From Oceanococcus sp041624435 (GTDB lineage: Bacteria > Pseudomonadota > Gammaproteobacteria > Nevskiales > Oceanococcaceae): a DNA stretch of 64,000 nucleotides. The stretch is taken from positions 19,240-83,239 of the forward strand of contig JBFJVB010000003.1 of NCBI GenBank assembly GCA_041624435.1, given 5' to 3'. Within the stretch, counting starts at the first letter, position 1; each line of letters starts with the position of its first letter. The notes beneath the pieces were generated by a model that saw nothing but the letters and a program-made list of their open reading frames with translations, was not told the origin of the DNA and did no database searches. Below, piece after piece: positions 44,371 to 52,756 of this stretch. A program made the translations under genes and the position numbers.

Positions 44371-44475
44371 AAGCCCCCCGGTTTCTGGCGCCATCGGCCG
44401 CTCGGGCCCCGGACTCACGCCGCCCGTCCTGAGCTGGAGTTGCGAGCCTCCCCCTGAAAGCCGGATACTGGACCC

Positions 44476-45042
44476 ATGCCCACGGAATCCTTGCGAAATC
44501 AGTTTCTTATTGCCATGCCCAGCCTGGCCGACAGCAATTTTGCCCGTTCTGTCAGCGTTTTGTGCGAACACGGCGAAGATGGCGCGCTGGGACTGGTCAT
44601 CAACCGTCCCACGGATCTGACCCTGGGCGACATGCTGGAGCATCTGGAAATCGACTGCAGCGGCCTTACCGAGGCCGCGGCCAGCAAAGCGGTGTACTGG
44701 GGCGGGCCGGTCCAGGTGGAGCGGGGCTTCGTGCTGCACACGCCGCTGGGTGCCTGGGACTCCTGCATCCGGATCAATGATCAGCTTGGCGTCGCGACCT
44801 CGCGCGATATCCTCACCGCCATTGGCGCAGGTCTCGGCCCGGAGCACTATCAGGTCATGCTGGGTTACTCCGGCTGGGACGGCGGTCAGCTGGAGCAGGA
44901 AATCATGGACAACAGCTGGCTGAATACCTTGACCGATCTGTCGGTCATATTCGAAACCAGCCATGCCGACCGCTGGGCTGCGGCGACGCGCCTGCTGGGC
45001 ATCGACCCCAGCAACCTGACCGATAGCGCCGGACACGCGTGA
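44476..45042 (+). CDS. YqgE/AlgH family protein (UPF0301)
   Basis: This 188-residue protein belongs to the AlgH/YqgE (DUF179) family. Landmarks are QFLIAMPSL near the start, GALGLVINRP, YWGGPVQVERGFVLH, and LGYSGWDGGQLEQEI. It is linked in Pseudomonas to alginate and other regulation, but no biochemical activity is firmly known. It overlaps ruvX by four bases, as in many gammaproteobacteria. Confidence 0.93.
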   Translation: MPTESLRNQFLIAMPSLADSNFARSVSVLCEHGEDGALGLVINRPTDLTLGDMLEHLEIDCSGLTEAAASKAVYWGGPVQVERGFVLHTPLGAWDSCIRINDQLGVATSRDILTAIGAGLGPEHYQVMLGYSGWDGGQLEQEIMDNSWLNTLTDLSVIFETSHADRWAAATRLLGIDPSNLTDSAGHA

Positions 45043-45503
45043 GCATTGCACTGGGCTTCGATTACGGTGAAAAGCGCATCGGCCTGGCGATCGGCAATCA
45101 AACCACCGGCACCAGCCGGGCATTGGGCTGGCTGAATACCCCCCAGGTCGAAGCGCACTGGGAGGCGATCAGCACAATCATCGCCCAGTGGCAGCCACAG
45201 ACATTACTCGTCGGGGCGCCCCTCACCGCGGCCGGCGACAAACAACCCATCACCCGCAAAGCGCGGCATTTCGGCCACGAATTGCGCCGCCGCTACGGGC
45301 TGCGGGTAGAGGAAGTCGATGAGCGATTCAGTTCGATCTCCGCCCAAGCCGAACTGCTCGGCGCACGCGCAAGCGGCGGCAAGAAACGCCGTTTGCGGCG
45401 CGGCGATACTGATAGTATGGCGGCCGCAATCATCGTCCAGCAGTGGTTGGAGTCCACCATTGCAGATCAGACGCGAGGAGAAGACTCTGGTGGTGCCACA
45501 TGA
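45039..45503 (+). CDS. ruvX: Holliday-junction resolvase-like / pre-16S rRNA nuclease YqgF
   Basis: This 154-residue RNase-H-fold protein has the first catalytic Asp in LGFDYGEKRIG, the Glu region EEVDERFSS, and a late Asp in GDTDSMAAAIIVQQWL. It takes part in 16S rRNA 5'-end maturation. The start is GTG, overlapping the algH-like stop. In Pseudomonas pyrR follows; here only 92 bases separate ruvX from pyrB and contain no pyrR. Confidence 0.93.
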   Translation: MSIALGFDYGEKRIGLAIGNQTTGTSRALGWLNTPQVEAHWEAISTIIAQWQPQTLLVGAPLTAAGDKQPITRKARHFGHELRRRYGLRVEEVDERFSSISAQAELLGARASGGKKRRLRRGDTDSMAAAIIVQQWLESTIADQTRGEDSGGAT

Positions 45504-45595
45504 ACAACAGCTTACGCCCAGGCTGCGGCGCGCTCAGGCCAAGCGCCCTCAAGCCCGCCGGCTCGTTCCCCTCAAGCTTTCACTGATGTCGCCCG

Positions 45596-46555
45596 ATGAG
45601 CTCTGACTCCCTGCAGGTTTCGCCACAGGGCCAACTGCGCCACCTGCTGGATATCCGCGGCCTGGGCGCCGAATTGATCCAGCGCATTCTGGATACGGCG
45701 GAGCACTTCCTGCCGCCGGCCGGTGGCGCACCACAGACCAGTGCCGAGCTCAAGGGCCGCACGGTGCTCAATCTGTTTTTCGAATCCAGCACCCGCACGC
45801 GTTCCGCATTTGAGCTCGCCGCGAAGCGGCTCAGTGCGGATGTGCTCAACATGGATGTAGCGACCTCTTCAACCAGCAAGGGCGAAACCCTGTCAGATAC
45901 GCTGCGCACGCTGGAAGCGATGAACGTTGATATGTTCGTGGTGCGCCACCACGCCTGCGGCGCGGCGCATTTCATCGCCCGGCAACTCCGCCCTGGCGTC
46001 GCAGTGCTCAATGCCGGTGATGGCCGCCATGCCCACCCCACTCAGGCGTTGTTGGACGTATTCACGATCCGCAAGCACAAGCCTGACTTCAAGCAACTTT
46101 CGGTGGCCATCGTCGGCGACGTGCTGCACTCCCGCGTGGCCCGTTCTGAAATCCGCGCCCTGCACCAGCTCGGGGTGCCGGACATTCGACTGGTGGCCCC
46201 CAGCACGCTGATTCCGACCGGAGTCGAAAGCTGGGGCGGGAGGGTCATGCACGACATGGACGCAGGGATTCGCGATGCCGATGTCATCATCATGCTGCGC
46301 CTGCAAAGGGAAAGAATGAGCGGCCATTTCCTGCCGAGCGCTGGCGAGTTTTACGCCCGTTACGGCTTGACGCAGCAACGCCTTCAGGGCGCCAAGCCCG
46401 ACGCCCTGGTGATGCACCCCGGTCCGATCAATCGCGGCGTGGAAATCGAATCGGCGGTCGCTGACGGCGCCCAGTCGGTCATCTTGCAACAGGTCCATCA
46501 CGGCGTTGCGGTCCGCATGGCGATCATGTCGCTGATTCTGGGGCAGCGCGCATGA
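45596..46555 (+). CDS. pyrB: aspartate carbamoyltransferase catalytic subunit
   Basis: This 319-residue transcarbamylase commits carbamoyl phosphate and aspartate to pyrimidines. The carbamoyl-phosphate loop is FFESSTRTRSAFE. HHACGAAHF, DGRHAHPTQALLDVF and VMHPGPINRGVEI complete the active site. Length fits the long class found with inactive PyrC' partners. No Shine-Dalgarno site is visible before the ATG. It overlaps the following dihydroorotase-like gene by four bases, which supports a dodecameric PyrB/PyrC' complex as described in Pseudomonas. Confidence 0.96.
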   Translation: MSSDSLQVSPQGQLRHLLDIRGLGAELIQRILDTAEHFLPPAGGAPQTSAELKGRTVLNLFFESSTRTRSAFELAAKRLSADVLNMDVATSSTSKGETLSDTLRTLEAMNVDMFVVRHHACGAAHFIARQLRPGVAVLNAGDGRHAHPTQALLDVFTIRKHKPDFKQLSVAIVGDVLHSRVARSEIRALHQLGVPDIRLVAPSTLIPTGVESWGGRVMHDMDAGIRDADVIIMLRLQRERMSGHFLPSAGEFYARYGLTQQRLQGAKPDALVMHPGPINRGVEIESAVADGAQSVILQQVHHGVAVRMAIMSLILGQRA

Positions 46556-47850
46556 GCGCCGTGCAGATCAGCGACATCCGCTGGCTGGACCCGGCGCGGA
46601 ATCTCGATGAGCGCTGTAATCTGCGCCTCGAAGGCGATCAGCTGCAAGCTTGCGCCGAACTGGACGAACGCCTGACTACGCTGGATGGCACAGGGCTGTG
46701 GTTGATGCCCGGCATGATCGACTTACAGCATCACCTCGCCGCACCGGGGCCGGTCCAGCCCAGCGACATTTCCGGAGAGCTGCACGCAGCATGGCACCGC
46801 GGCATCGCTACCGTGGTTGCCAAACCCGATACGCAACCCGTCATTGACAATGCCTCGGTAATCGAATGGATCGAGCGCCGCGCGCAGGAGCCTTCTGCCC
46901 GTCCTGGCCACGCTGCGGAGTTGTTGCTCACGGGCGCGCTGACAGCCGAGCTTGGCGGCACTCAACTCAGCGATATGGCCGCCTTGCGCGAAGCCGGTTG
47001 CGTCGCCCTGTCTCAAGGCGCCGCCCCGCTGCCGCCGGTAGATCTGCTGCGCCAGTGTCTGCGCTATGCTGCGGACCTGAAGATTCCGGTGCATTTATCG
47101 GCGCAAACGCCGGGTCTGCACCAAGGCAGCGCTCACGATGGCGCCTTGGCCAATGCCCTGGGCCTGACCACCATTCCCGTAGCCAGTGAAACCGTCGCCG
47201 TAGCCACCATTCTGGCGCTGGTGGAGGACACGGGCTGCCAGGTCCATATTGCCCAGCTTTCCAGCGCCGCAGCGGCCCAGCTGTATGCGGATGGACGCCG
47301 CAAGGGCCTGCCGATCTCGGCGGATGTGGCCATCTGGAATCTGCTCTACGACGAATCCGCGATCGCCGGTTACAACAGTCAGTTCCATCTGCTGCCGCCG
47401 TTACGCAGCAGCGCTGATCGCGCTGCCCTGTTGAGCCTGGTCATGAGTGGTGATATTCCGGCAATCTGCAGCGGCCACCGGCCACACAGCCCGGATGCGA
47501 AATTTGGCCCCTTCGCCGACACGCTTCCCGGGGCCAGCAGTTTGGACGGATACCTCGCCCTGCTGCTGCAGCTTGCGGACGCTCAAGGACTCAGCCCCTT
47601 GAGCCTGGCACAGCGCACCAGCCTGGGACCCGCTACGGCCTTCGCGCGACCCGTGCCAACCCCTGAGCGCGCCACAAGCTGGCTGCTGGTCGATCCGGAG
47701 CACACCTGGAGACTCACGCAGGACACCATGCAAAGCGCCGCGCGAAACACGCCACTATGGGATCACACCCTCACCGGCTCTGCAGCCGGGTGGCTGCGAA
47801 ACGGAAAGATCGAACTGTTTGGGCACTGGCAGGCGCGCCTTGGTGTATAG
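46552..47850 (+). CDS. inactive dihydroorotase homologue, PyrB partner (PyrC')
   Basis: This 432-residue amidohydrolase-fold protein is related to dihydroorotase. The metal site is destroyed. The family's DxHxHxR motif reads DLQHHLA, so the first histidine and the arginine are missing. The late Asp of the usual TDHAPH reads SGHRPH. Such proteins are structural partners that stabilise PyrB rather than enzymes, and a separate active PyrC must exist elsewhere. It overlaps pyrB by four bases. The stop lies 40 bases before pilH, so read-through into the pilH-pilJ pair is possible. Confidence 0.9.
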   Translation: MSAVQISDIRWLDPARNLDERCNLRLEGDQLQACAELDERLTTLDGTGLWLMPGMIDLQHHLAAPGPVQPSDISGELHAAWHRGIATVVAKPDTQPVIDNASVIEWIERRAQEPSARPGHAAELLLTGALTAELGGTQLSDMAALREAGCVALSQGAAPLPPVDLLRQCLRYAADLKIPVHLSAQTPGLHQGSAHDGALANALGLTTIPVASETVAVATILALVEDTGCQVHIAQLSSAAAAQLYADGRRKGLPISADVAIWNLLYDESAIAGYNSQFHLLPPLRSSADRAALLSLVMSGDIPAICSGHRPHSPDAKFGPFADTLPGASSLDGYLALLLQLADAQGLSPLSLAQRTSLGPATAFARPVPTPERATSWLLVDPEHTWRLTQDTMQSAARNTPLWDHTLTGSAAGWLRNGKIELFGHWQARLGV

Positions 47851-47890
47851 TTTTTCGAATACTAAAACCTTATCTAGGGAGCATTAGGTT

Positions 47891-48253
47891 ATGGCACGCG
47901 TTTTGATCGTCGACGATTCGCCGACGGAGCTCATGAAATTACGGGGGCATTTGGAGGCTGAAGGCTTTCTGGTGACGGAAGCTAATTCAGGGGATGACGC
48001 GATTGCCAAGGCCAAGGCGCAACATCCGGACGTCATCGTGATGGATGTGGTGATGCCCGGCATGAATGGCTTTCAGGCCACTCGCACCCTGACCCGCGAT
48101 CCGGACACCAAAGACGTGCCGGTCATCGTGTGCTCCAGCAAAAGCCAGGAAACAGACAAGCTCTGGGCCAAACGGCAGGGGGCTGCAGATTATGTGGTCA
48201 AGCCCGTCAAGGCTACAGAACTCGTCAACAAAATCAGAGCTTTATTAAGGTAG
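47891..48253 (+). CDS. pilH: twitching-motility response regulator PilH
   Basis: This 120-residue single receiver domain has DD in VLIVDDSPTELM, the acceptor Asp in VMDVVMPGMNGFQ, Ser in VCSSKSQETD and Lys in YVVKPV. The segment SKSQETDKLWAKRQGA is typical of PilH. It follows a good ribosome binding site (TAGGGAGCATTAGGTT). It stands 33 bases before pilJ, forming a two-gene unit separated from the pilG operon by about 6.5 kb. PilH acts with PilT/PilU on retraction and as a phosphate sink in Pseudomonas. Confidence 0.9.
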   Translation: MARVLIVDDSPTELMKLRGHLEAEGFLVTEANSGDDAIAKAKAQHPDVIVMDVVMPGMNGFQATRTLTRDPDTKDVPVIVCSSKSQETDKLWAKRQGAADYVVKPVKATELVNKIRALLR

Positions 48254-48286
48254 CGCAAGCCTACCATCCAGATTCGGGGGGACCCC

Positions 48287-50356
48287 ATGGCAAGAACAAA
48301 CAACCCGGCCGGCAGCCGTCGAGAAGTGTCGCTGCTGATCTTATCAGCGGCTTTTCTGGCGGCCACACTGGGCACCTACGTCTACACCCAGGGTACGGCC
48401 CGCAACGACCAGGAATACCGGACCCTGGCGCGATCGGTGCAGCAGCAAGCGTCGGACCTGGGCAAGCTGGGCGCCGACGCCGCGCGCGGCATGTCGCCAG
48501 ATTTTCGCTTGCTGGAAGGCGCGCAAGCCAACGTGATCGAAGCGATCGACTTCATCACCAACGGCGACGAACTCATCGACCTGCCCCCGGCGCCGGATGC
48601 GGTGGCCGAGCAATTACAGTACCTCGGGGAAGCCTGGGCGGAAATGAACGGTGGCGTCGAAGCCATGCTGGAAGGACGCAGCGCCTATCTGACGGCCGAC
48701 CAGTTTGTTTTCCAGATTGATGACAGCGCGCTGGAAGCCAGCGAACTGATCGCCCAACTGGTCAACCGCCTGGTGCAGATTCGCGCCCCCGGTGAAATTA
48801 TTCAACTGGCCTCCGAGCAGGCCCTGCTGCTGGAACGTGCACGAACCCGTGCCCGGCGCGTGGTCGGAGCGGGCCGTGGCGCCGATCTGACGGCTGAAAG
48901 ACTGGCCGATGATGCGCAGGCGTTTTCCACCAACGCCAGCAAGCTGCGCAACAGCATCGCCAATCGGGATGCCCAGGCCGCCGAGCTGATCAAACAGGCC
49001 AGCGCAAAATTCAATCGCGTGAACGAAGGCATCGCCGGCTTGCAGGGCATCGCAGCCGATATTGCGGCTGTCCAGGAATCCTCCGCGGTGCTGTCCCGAC
49101 TCGGCACCGAAGTGCTGGCCTCGTCGATCGACCTGGAAGACGGACTGACTCAGTACGCCAATGGCCGCCTGATCAAGCCTTACTTCATCTATATCTTCGG
49201 CGGCCTGGCAGCCTTGTCACTGCTCGCGTTTCTCGCCTTCTTCCTGTTCAACGTGAGGCGCCGCCAGATCGCGGCGGAGAATTCCGAGCGTTTGCAACAG
49301 GAAGCGATTTTGACCTTGCTGGATGAAATCACCAATCTGGCCGACGGCGACCTGACCACGACCGTCACCGTGACCGAGGATTTCACCGGCGCGATCGCCG
49401 ACTCGATCAATTTCACGATCGAAACATTGCGTACCCTGGTCGGCACGATCAACAGCACCTCCCGGCAGGTGAACGTCGCGGCCTCTGCCACCCTGGACAC
49501 CGCAAGCTCGCTTAACCAGGCGAGTAAGGAACAGACCGCGGAAATCGGTTCAGCTGCTGAATCCATTACCCGCATGACCGAAAGCATGCAGGACATGTCT
49601 TCCGAAGCCCAGCAGCTGGCCCAGCAAGCGGAGACCTCGCTGGAGATCGCCCGCAGCGGGGGCGAAACCGTACGCAGTACGATTTCCGGAATGGACGCGT
49701 TGCGCGAGCAGATTCAGGATACGTCCAAGCGCATCAAGCGCCTGGGTGAGTCCTCCCAGGAAATCGGCAACATCATCGAGTTCATTAACGATATTGCCGA
49801 ACAGACCAATACCCTGGCGCTGAACGCCTCCATCCAGGCCGCGATGGCTGGCGAATCGGGCAAAGGTTTCGCGGTGGTTGCCGACGAAGTTCAACGCCTG
49901 GCTGAACGCGCCGGTTCGGCCACCAAACAGATTGAGGCCCTGGTCAAAACCATTCAGGCCGATACCAACGAGGCGATCATTTCGATGGAACGGTCCACCG
50001 CGAACGTGGTGGCGGGTTCACAGTCCGCCCAGACCGCAGGTGGTGCACTGGAGCGGATCGAGAATTTCGCCTCGGAACTGGCCCGACTGATTCAACAGAT
50101 CTCAGGCACGGCGAACGAGCAGTCCAAGGTCGCCACCGGTCTGGCTTCGACGATGATGCAATTGCGCTCCATTGCCACTCAGACTGCGGACTCAGCGGAT
50201 TTGACCGCCACACGAACCCGCGAACTGACCACGCTGTCCGAGCAGATGCGTGAATCGGTGTCCGGCTTCCGACTCCCTGGCGAAGGTGGCCTGAGCGCAG
50301 AAGATGACGTGATCGAAGAGGGCCTGGACAACTATGACGAGGCGGCGGCCGCCTGA
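48287..50356 (+). CDS. pilJ: type IV pilus chemoreceptor PilJ
   Basis: This 689-residue methyl-accepting protein has two membrane helices. TM1 lies at residues about 14-34. TM2 lies near 300-322 (PYFIYIFGGLAALSLLAFLAFF). A periplasmic helical sensor of about 265 residues lies between them. HAMP follows, then the signalling helical hairpin with the conserved tip EQTNTLALNASIQAAMAGESGKGFAVVADEV. The acidic C-terminus (EEGLDNYDEAAAA) has no CheR/CheB pentapeptide. In Pseudomonas PilJ senses pilus retraction or surface contact and signals through PilI to ChpA. GGGGGGACCCC precedes the ATG. Confidence 0.93.
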   Translation: MARTNNPAGSRREVSLLILSAAFLAATLGTYVYTQGTARNDQEYRTLARSVQQQASDLGKLGADAARGMSPDFRLLEGAQANVIEAIDFITNGDELIDLPPAPDAVAEQLQYLGEAWAEMNGGVEAMLEGRSAYLTADQFVFQIDDSALEASELIAQLVNRLVQIRAPGEIIQLASEQALLLERARTRARRVVGAGRGADLTAERLADDAQAFSTNASKLRNSIANRDAQAAELIKQASAKFNRVNEGIAGLQGIAADIAAVQESSAVLSRLGTEVLASSIDLEDGLTQYANGRLIKPYFIYIFGGLAALSLLAFLAFFLFNVRRRQIAAENSERLQQEAILTLLDEITNLADGDLTTTVTVTEDFTGAIADSINFTIETLRTLVGTINSTSRQVNVAASATLDTASSLNQASKEQTAEIGSAAESITRMTESMQDMSSEAQQLAQQAETSLEIARSGGETVRSTISGMDALREQIQDTSKRIKRLGESSQEIGNIIEFINDIAEQTNTLALNASIQAAMAGESGKGFAVVADEVQRLAERAGSATKQIEALVKTIQADTNEAIISMERSTANVVAGSQSAQTAGGALERIENFASELARLIQQISGTANEQSKVATGLASTMMQLRSIATQTADSADLTATRTRELTTLSEQMRESVSGFRLPGEGGLSAEDDVIEEGLDNYDEAAAA

Positions 50357-50374
50357 CCAGGCGCCACCTTACCG

Positions 50375-50406
50375 ACAAACGCCGCTCCCTGGAGCGGCGT
50401 TTTTGT
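50375..50406 (+). terminator. Rho-independent terminator after pilJ
   Basis: A perfect 10-base stem (ACGCCGCTCC / GGAGCGGCGT, 50379-50388 and 50391-50400), extended by flanking A/T pairs, is followed by a run of Ts. It begins 19 bases after the pilJ stop and ends the pilH-pilJ transcript. Confidence 0.92.
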
Positions 50407-50488
50407 TGGTCCTGAATTTTCCAACCACCGATCGAGCGCCACGTCTCACTCAGCCAGTTCACAGACCGCAATGCGGCCTTGAACGCGA

Positions 50489-51547
50489 TCAGCCAAAGGC
50501 GATCCTGGATTCCAGGTTTGCCGCAGAATCGGCATTGCTCAGGGCTTCCTCCTTGCTGATCCTGCCGGATGTGTACAGCGCGAACAGGGAATCGTCGAAG
50601 GTCTGCATCGCCCGATCCTGACTCTGCCCCATCGACTCCTTGATCCCGTCGATATCGCCTTTCAGGATCAGATCAGAGATATACGGTGTATTGATCATCA
50701 CCTCAACCGCCGCGCACCGCTTGCCATCGCGGGTGCGGACCAGTCGCTGCGAGATCACCGCCCGCAAATTCACCGACAGGTCCATGAACAACTGCGCCCG
50801 CAACTCCTCGGGAAACATATTGATGATGCGCTGCAGGGTCTGGTAGGCGTTGTTCGCATGCAAGGTCGAAATGCACAGATGCCCGGTACCCGCCAGTTGA
50901 ATCGCAGCTTCCATCGTTTCCCGGTCGCGAATCTCACCGACCAGGATGACGTCGGGCGCTTCACGCAGCGCGCTTTTCAGGGCGGCGGCATAGGTATGCG
51001 TATCCTGACCGATTTCCCGCTGATTGATGATCGAGCGTTTGTTCGGATGCAGATACTCGATCGGATCTTCAATCGTCAGAATATGGCCGCTGCTGCTTTC
51101 ATTGCGGTGATTGATCATCGCTGCCAGGGTCGTCGACTTGCCGGAGCCCGTCGCTCCAACCATCAGCAACAGGCCCCGACGATGCAGAATCAGGTCTTTC
51201 AGGCTCTCGGGCACACCCAGGCCATCGATGGTGGGCACTTCGGACTGCACGTAACGCAGCACCATTGAAGGATTGCCGCGCTGATGGAAGATGTTTACGC
51301 GAAAGCGCCCCAGTCCTCCGGCCTCGGTCGCCAGATCAATTTCCAGGTACTCCTCGAAAATCTGTTGCTGTTCCGGCGTCATGATGCTGTACGCCAGCTC
51401 CCGGATCAATTCCCGGGTCAGCTGGGTCTTGCCCATGGCATACATGCCGCCATCGACTTTCAGCATGGCCGGCGAATTGGTGGTAAAGAAAATATCCGAA
51501 GCGTTTTTTTCTACCGCCAGCTTCAGATACGGAATCAACTTCATCAT
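50489..51547 (-). CDS. PilT/PilU-family ATPase, third paralogue
   Basis: This 352-residue secretion-superfamily ATPase has Walker A GATGSGKSTT, the Asp box TIEDPIEYLH, Walker B DVILVGEIRDRETM and the His box GHLCISTLHANN. The loop PYISDLILKG occupies the place where PilT has AIRNLIRE. It is closer to PilU than to PilT but shorter, lacking PilU's acidic C-terminal tail. It begins six bases after the pilU stop, in the same unit as pilT and pilU. All catalytic motifs are intact, so it should hydrolyse ATP. A third retraction-type motor or a regulator of the PilT/PilU pair is inferred. Confidence 0.85.
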   Translation of the reverse strand: MMKLIPYLKLAVEKNASDIFFTTNSPAMLKVDGGMYAMGKTQLTRELIRELAYSIMTPEQQQIFEEYLEIDLATEAGGLGRFRVNIFHQRGNPSMVLRYVQSEVPTIDGLGVPESLKDLILHRRGLLLMVGATGSGKSTTLAAMINHRNESSSGHILTIEDPIEYLHPNKRSIINQREIGQDTHTYAAALKSALREAPDVILVGEIRDRETMEAAIQLAGTGHLCISTLHANNAYQTLQRIINMFPEELRAQLFMDLSVNLRAVISQRLVRTRDGKRCAAVEVMINTPYISDLILKGDIDGIKESMGQSQDRAMQTFDDSLFALYTSGRISKEEALSNADSAANLESRIAFG

Positions 51548-51553
51548 GATGGA

Positions 51554-52735
51554 TCAGCTACCTGGCCGCGGACGCCGGACGGCGATTTCTTCTTCATCTT
51601 CCAGGATCGTCATCTTCTTGACCCCTTCATCGTCGTGCAGGTTGCTCGCCGCCCGTTTGCTGTCCAGCTTGATCCGCAGGCGCAGTTCATTCTTCGAGTC
51701 CGCATTGCGCAGCGCTTCTTCGTAATTGATCTCGCCCTGTTCGAACAGGTCGAACAAGGCCTGATCAAACGTTTGCATGCCCTGCTCGCGCGAACGGCTC
51801 ATGACGTCCTTGATCTGACTGACCTCGCCCTTGAAAATCATGTCCGAGATCAGCGGCGAGTTGATCATCACTTCAACCGCGGCAACCCGGCCACCGTTGT
51901 CCTTGCGCAGCAGGCGTTGCGAAACGATGCCTTTCAGATTGAGCGACAAATCCATCAGCAGCTGCTCGCGCCGTTCCTCGGGGAAGAAGTTGATGATCCG
52001 ATCCAGCGCCTGATTGGAACTGTTGGCGTGCAGGGTGGCCAGACACAGATGGCCGGTCTCGGCAAAGTTGATCGCGTGCTCCATGGTTTCGCGCGCGCGG
52101 ATTTCCCCGATCAGGATGACATCGGGAGCCTGCCGCAGGGTGTTCTTCAGCGCGGCTTCCCAGGATTCGGTATCGACGCCGACTTCGCGCTGTGTGATGA
52201 CACAGCCGATATGCGGATGCACGTATTCCACCGGATCTTCAATGGTGATGATATGGCCGCGGGTGCGTTCGTTGCGCAGGCCCAGCATGCCGGCCAACGA
52301 GGTTGATTTGCCCGAGCCGGTTCCTCCCACCATCAGCAACAAGCCGCGCTTTTCCAGCACCAGATCAGCCAGCACCTTGGGCAGACCCAGGTTTTCGAAC
52401 TTGGGTATTTCGGTTTCGATGGTCCGTAACACGGCCCCGGAGGCCCCTTGCTGAACGAAGGCATTGACGCGAAACCGCCCGATTCCTGACGGGCTGATGG
52501 CGAAATTGCATTCATTACTGGCTTCAAACTGCTTGAGCTGGCGATCATTCATGATCGCCCGCACGATCATCGCCGCACCTTCAGAATTCAGCGGCTTGTC
52601 CATCATCGGCGTCATCTGCCCATCGATCTTCATCGCCGGCGGAAAGCCACTGGTAATAAACAGGTCGGAGGCATTCTTCTGCTTCATCAGGCGCAGTAAT
52701 TGCTGCACCAGTTTGATCGCTTGATCTCTTTCCAT
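51554..52735 (-). CDS. pilU: type IV pilus retraction ATPase PilU
   Basis: This 393-residue ATPase matches Pseudomonas PilU closely in motif order. Landmarks are KNASDLFITSGFPPAMKIDG, ECNFAISPSGIGRFRVNAF, Walker A GGTGSGKSTS, VTIEDPVEY-like box IIITIEDPVEYVH, the GHLCLATLHANSSNQALDRI His box and PLISDMIFKGEV. The C-terminal extension after RIKLDSKR is acidic (TILEDEEEIAVRR). PilU works in tandem with PilT to retract pili under load. The gene starts 21 bases after pilT. Confidence 0.93.
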   Translation of the reverse strand: MERDQAIKLVQQLLRLMKQKNASDLFITSGFPPAMKIDGQMTPMMDKPLNSEGAAMIVRAIMNDRQLKQFEASNECNFAISPSGIGRFRVNAFVQQGASGAVLRTIETEIPKFENLGLPKVLADLVLEKRGLLLMVGGTGSGKSTSLAGMLGLRNERTRGHIITIEDPVEYVHPHIGCVITQREVGVDTESWEAALKNTLRQAPDVILIGEIRARETMEHAINFAETGHLCLATLHANSSNQALDRIINFFPEERREQLLMDLSLNLKGIVSQRLLRKDNGGRVAAVEVMINSPLISDMIFKGEVSQIKDVMSRSREQGMQTFDQALFDLFEQGEINYEEALRNADSKNELRLRIKLDSKRAASNLHDDEGVKKMTILEDEEEIAVRRPRPGS

Positions 52736-52756
52736 TGTCTTTCCTGGCAGCCAGAC

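Noticed and set aside
45490..45606. Possible leader peptide (GTG start) between ruvX and pyrB
   Set aside because: It would overlap pyrB, has no ribosome binding site, no U-rich attenuator and no terminator hairpin, so a pyrBI-style leader cannot be supported.
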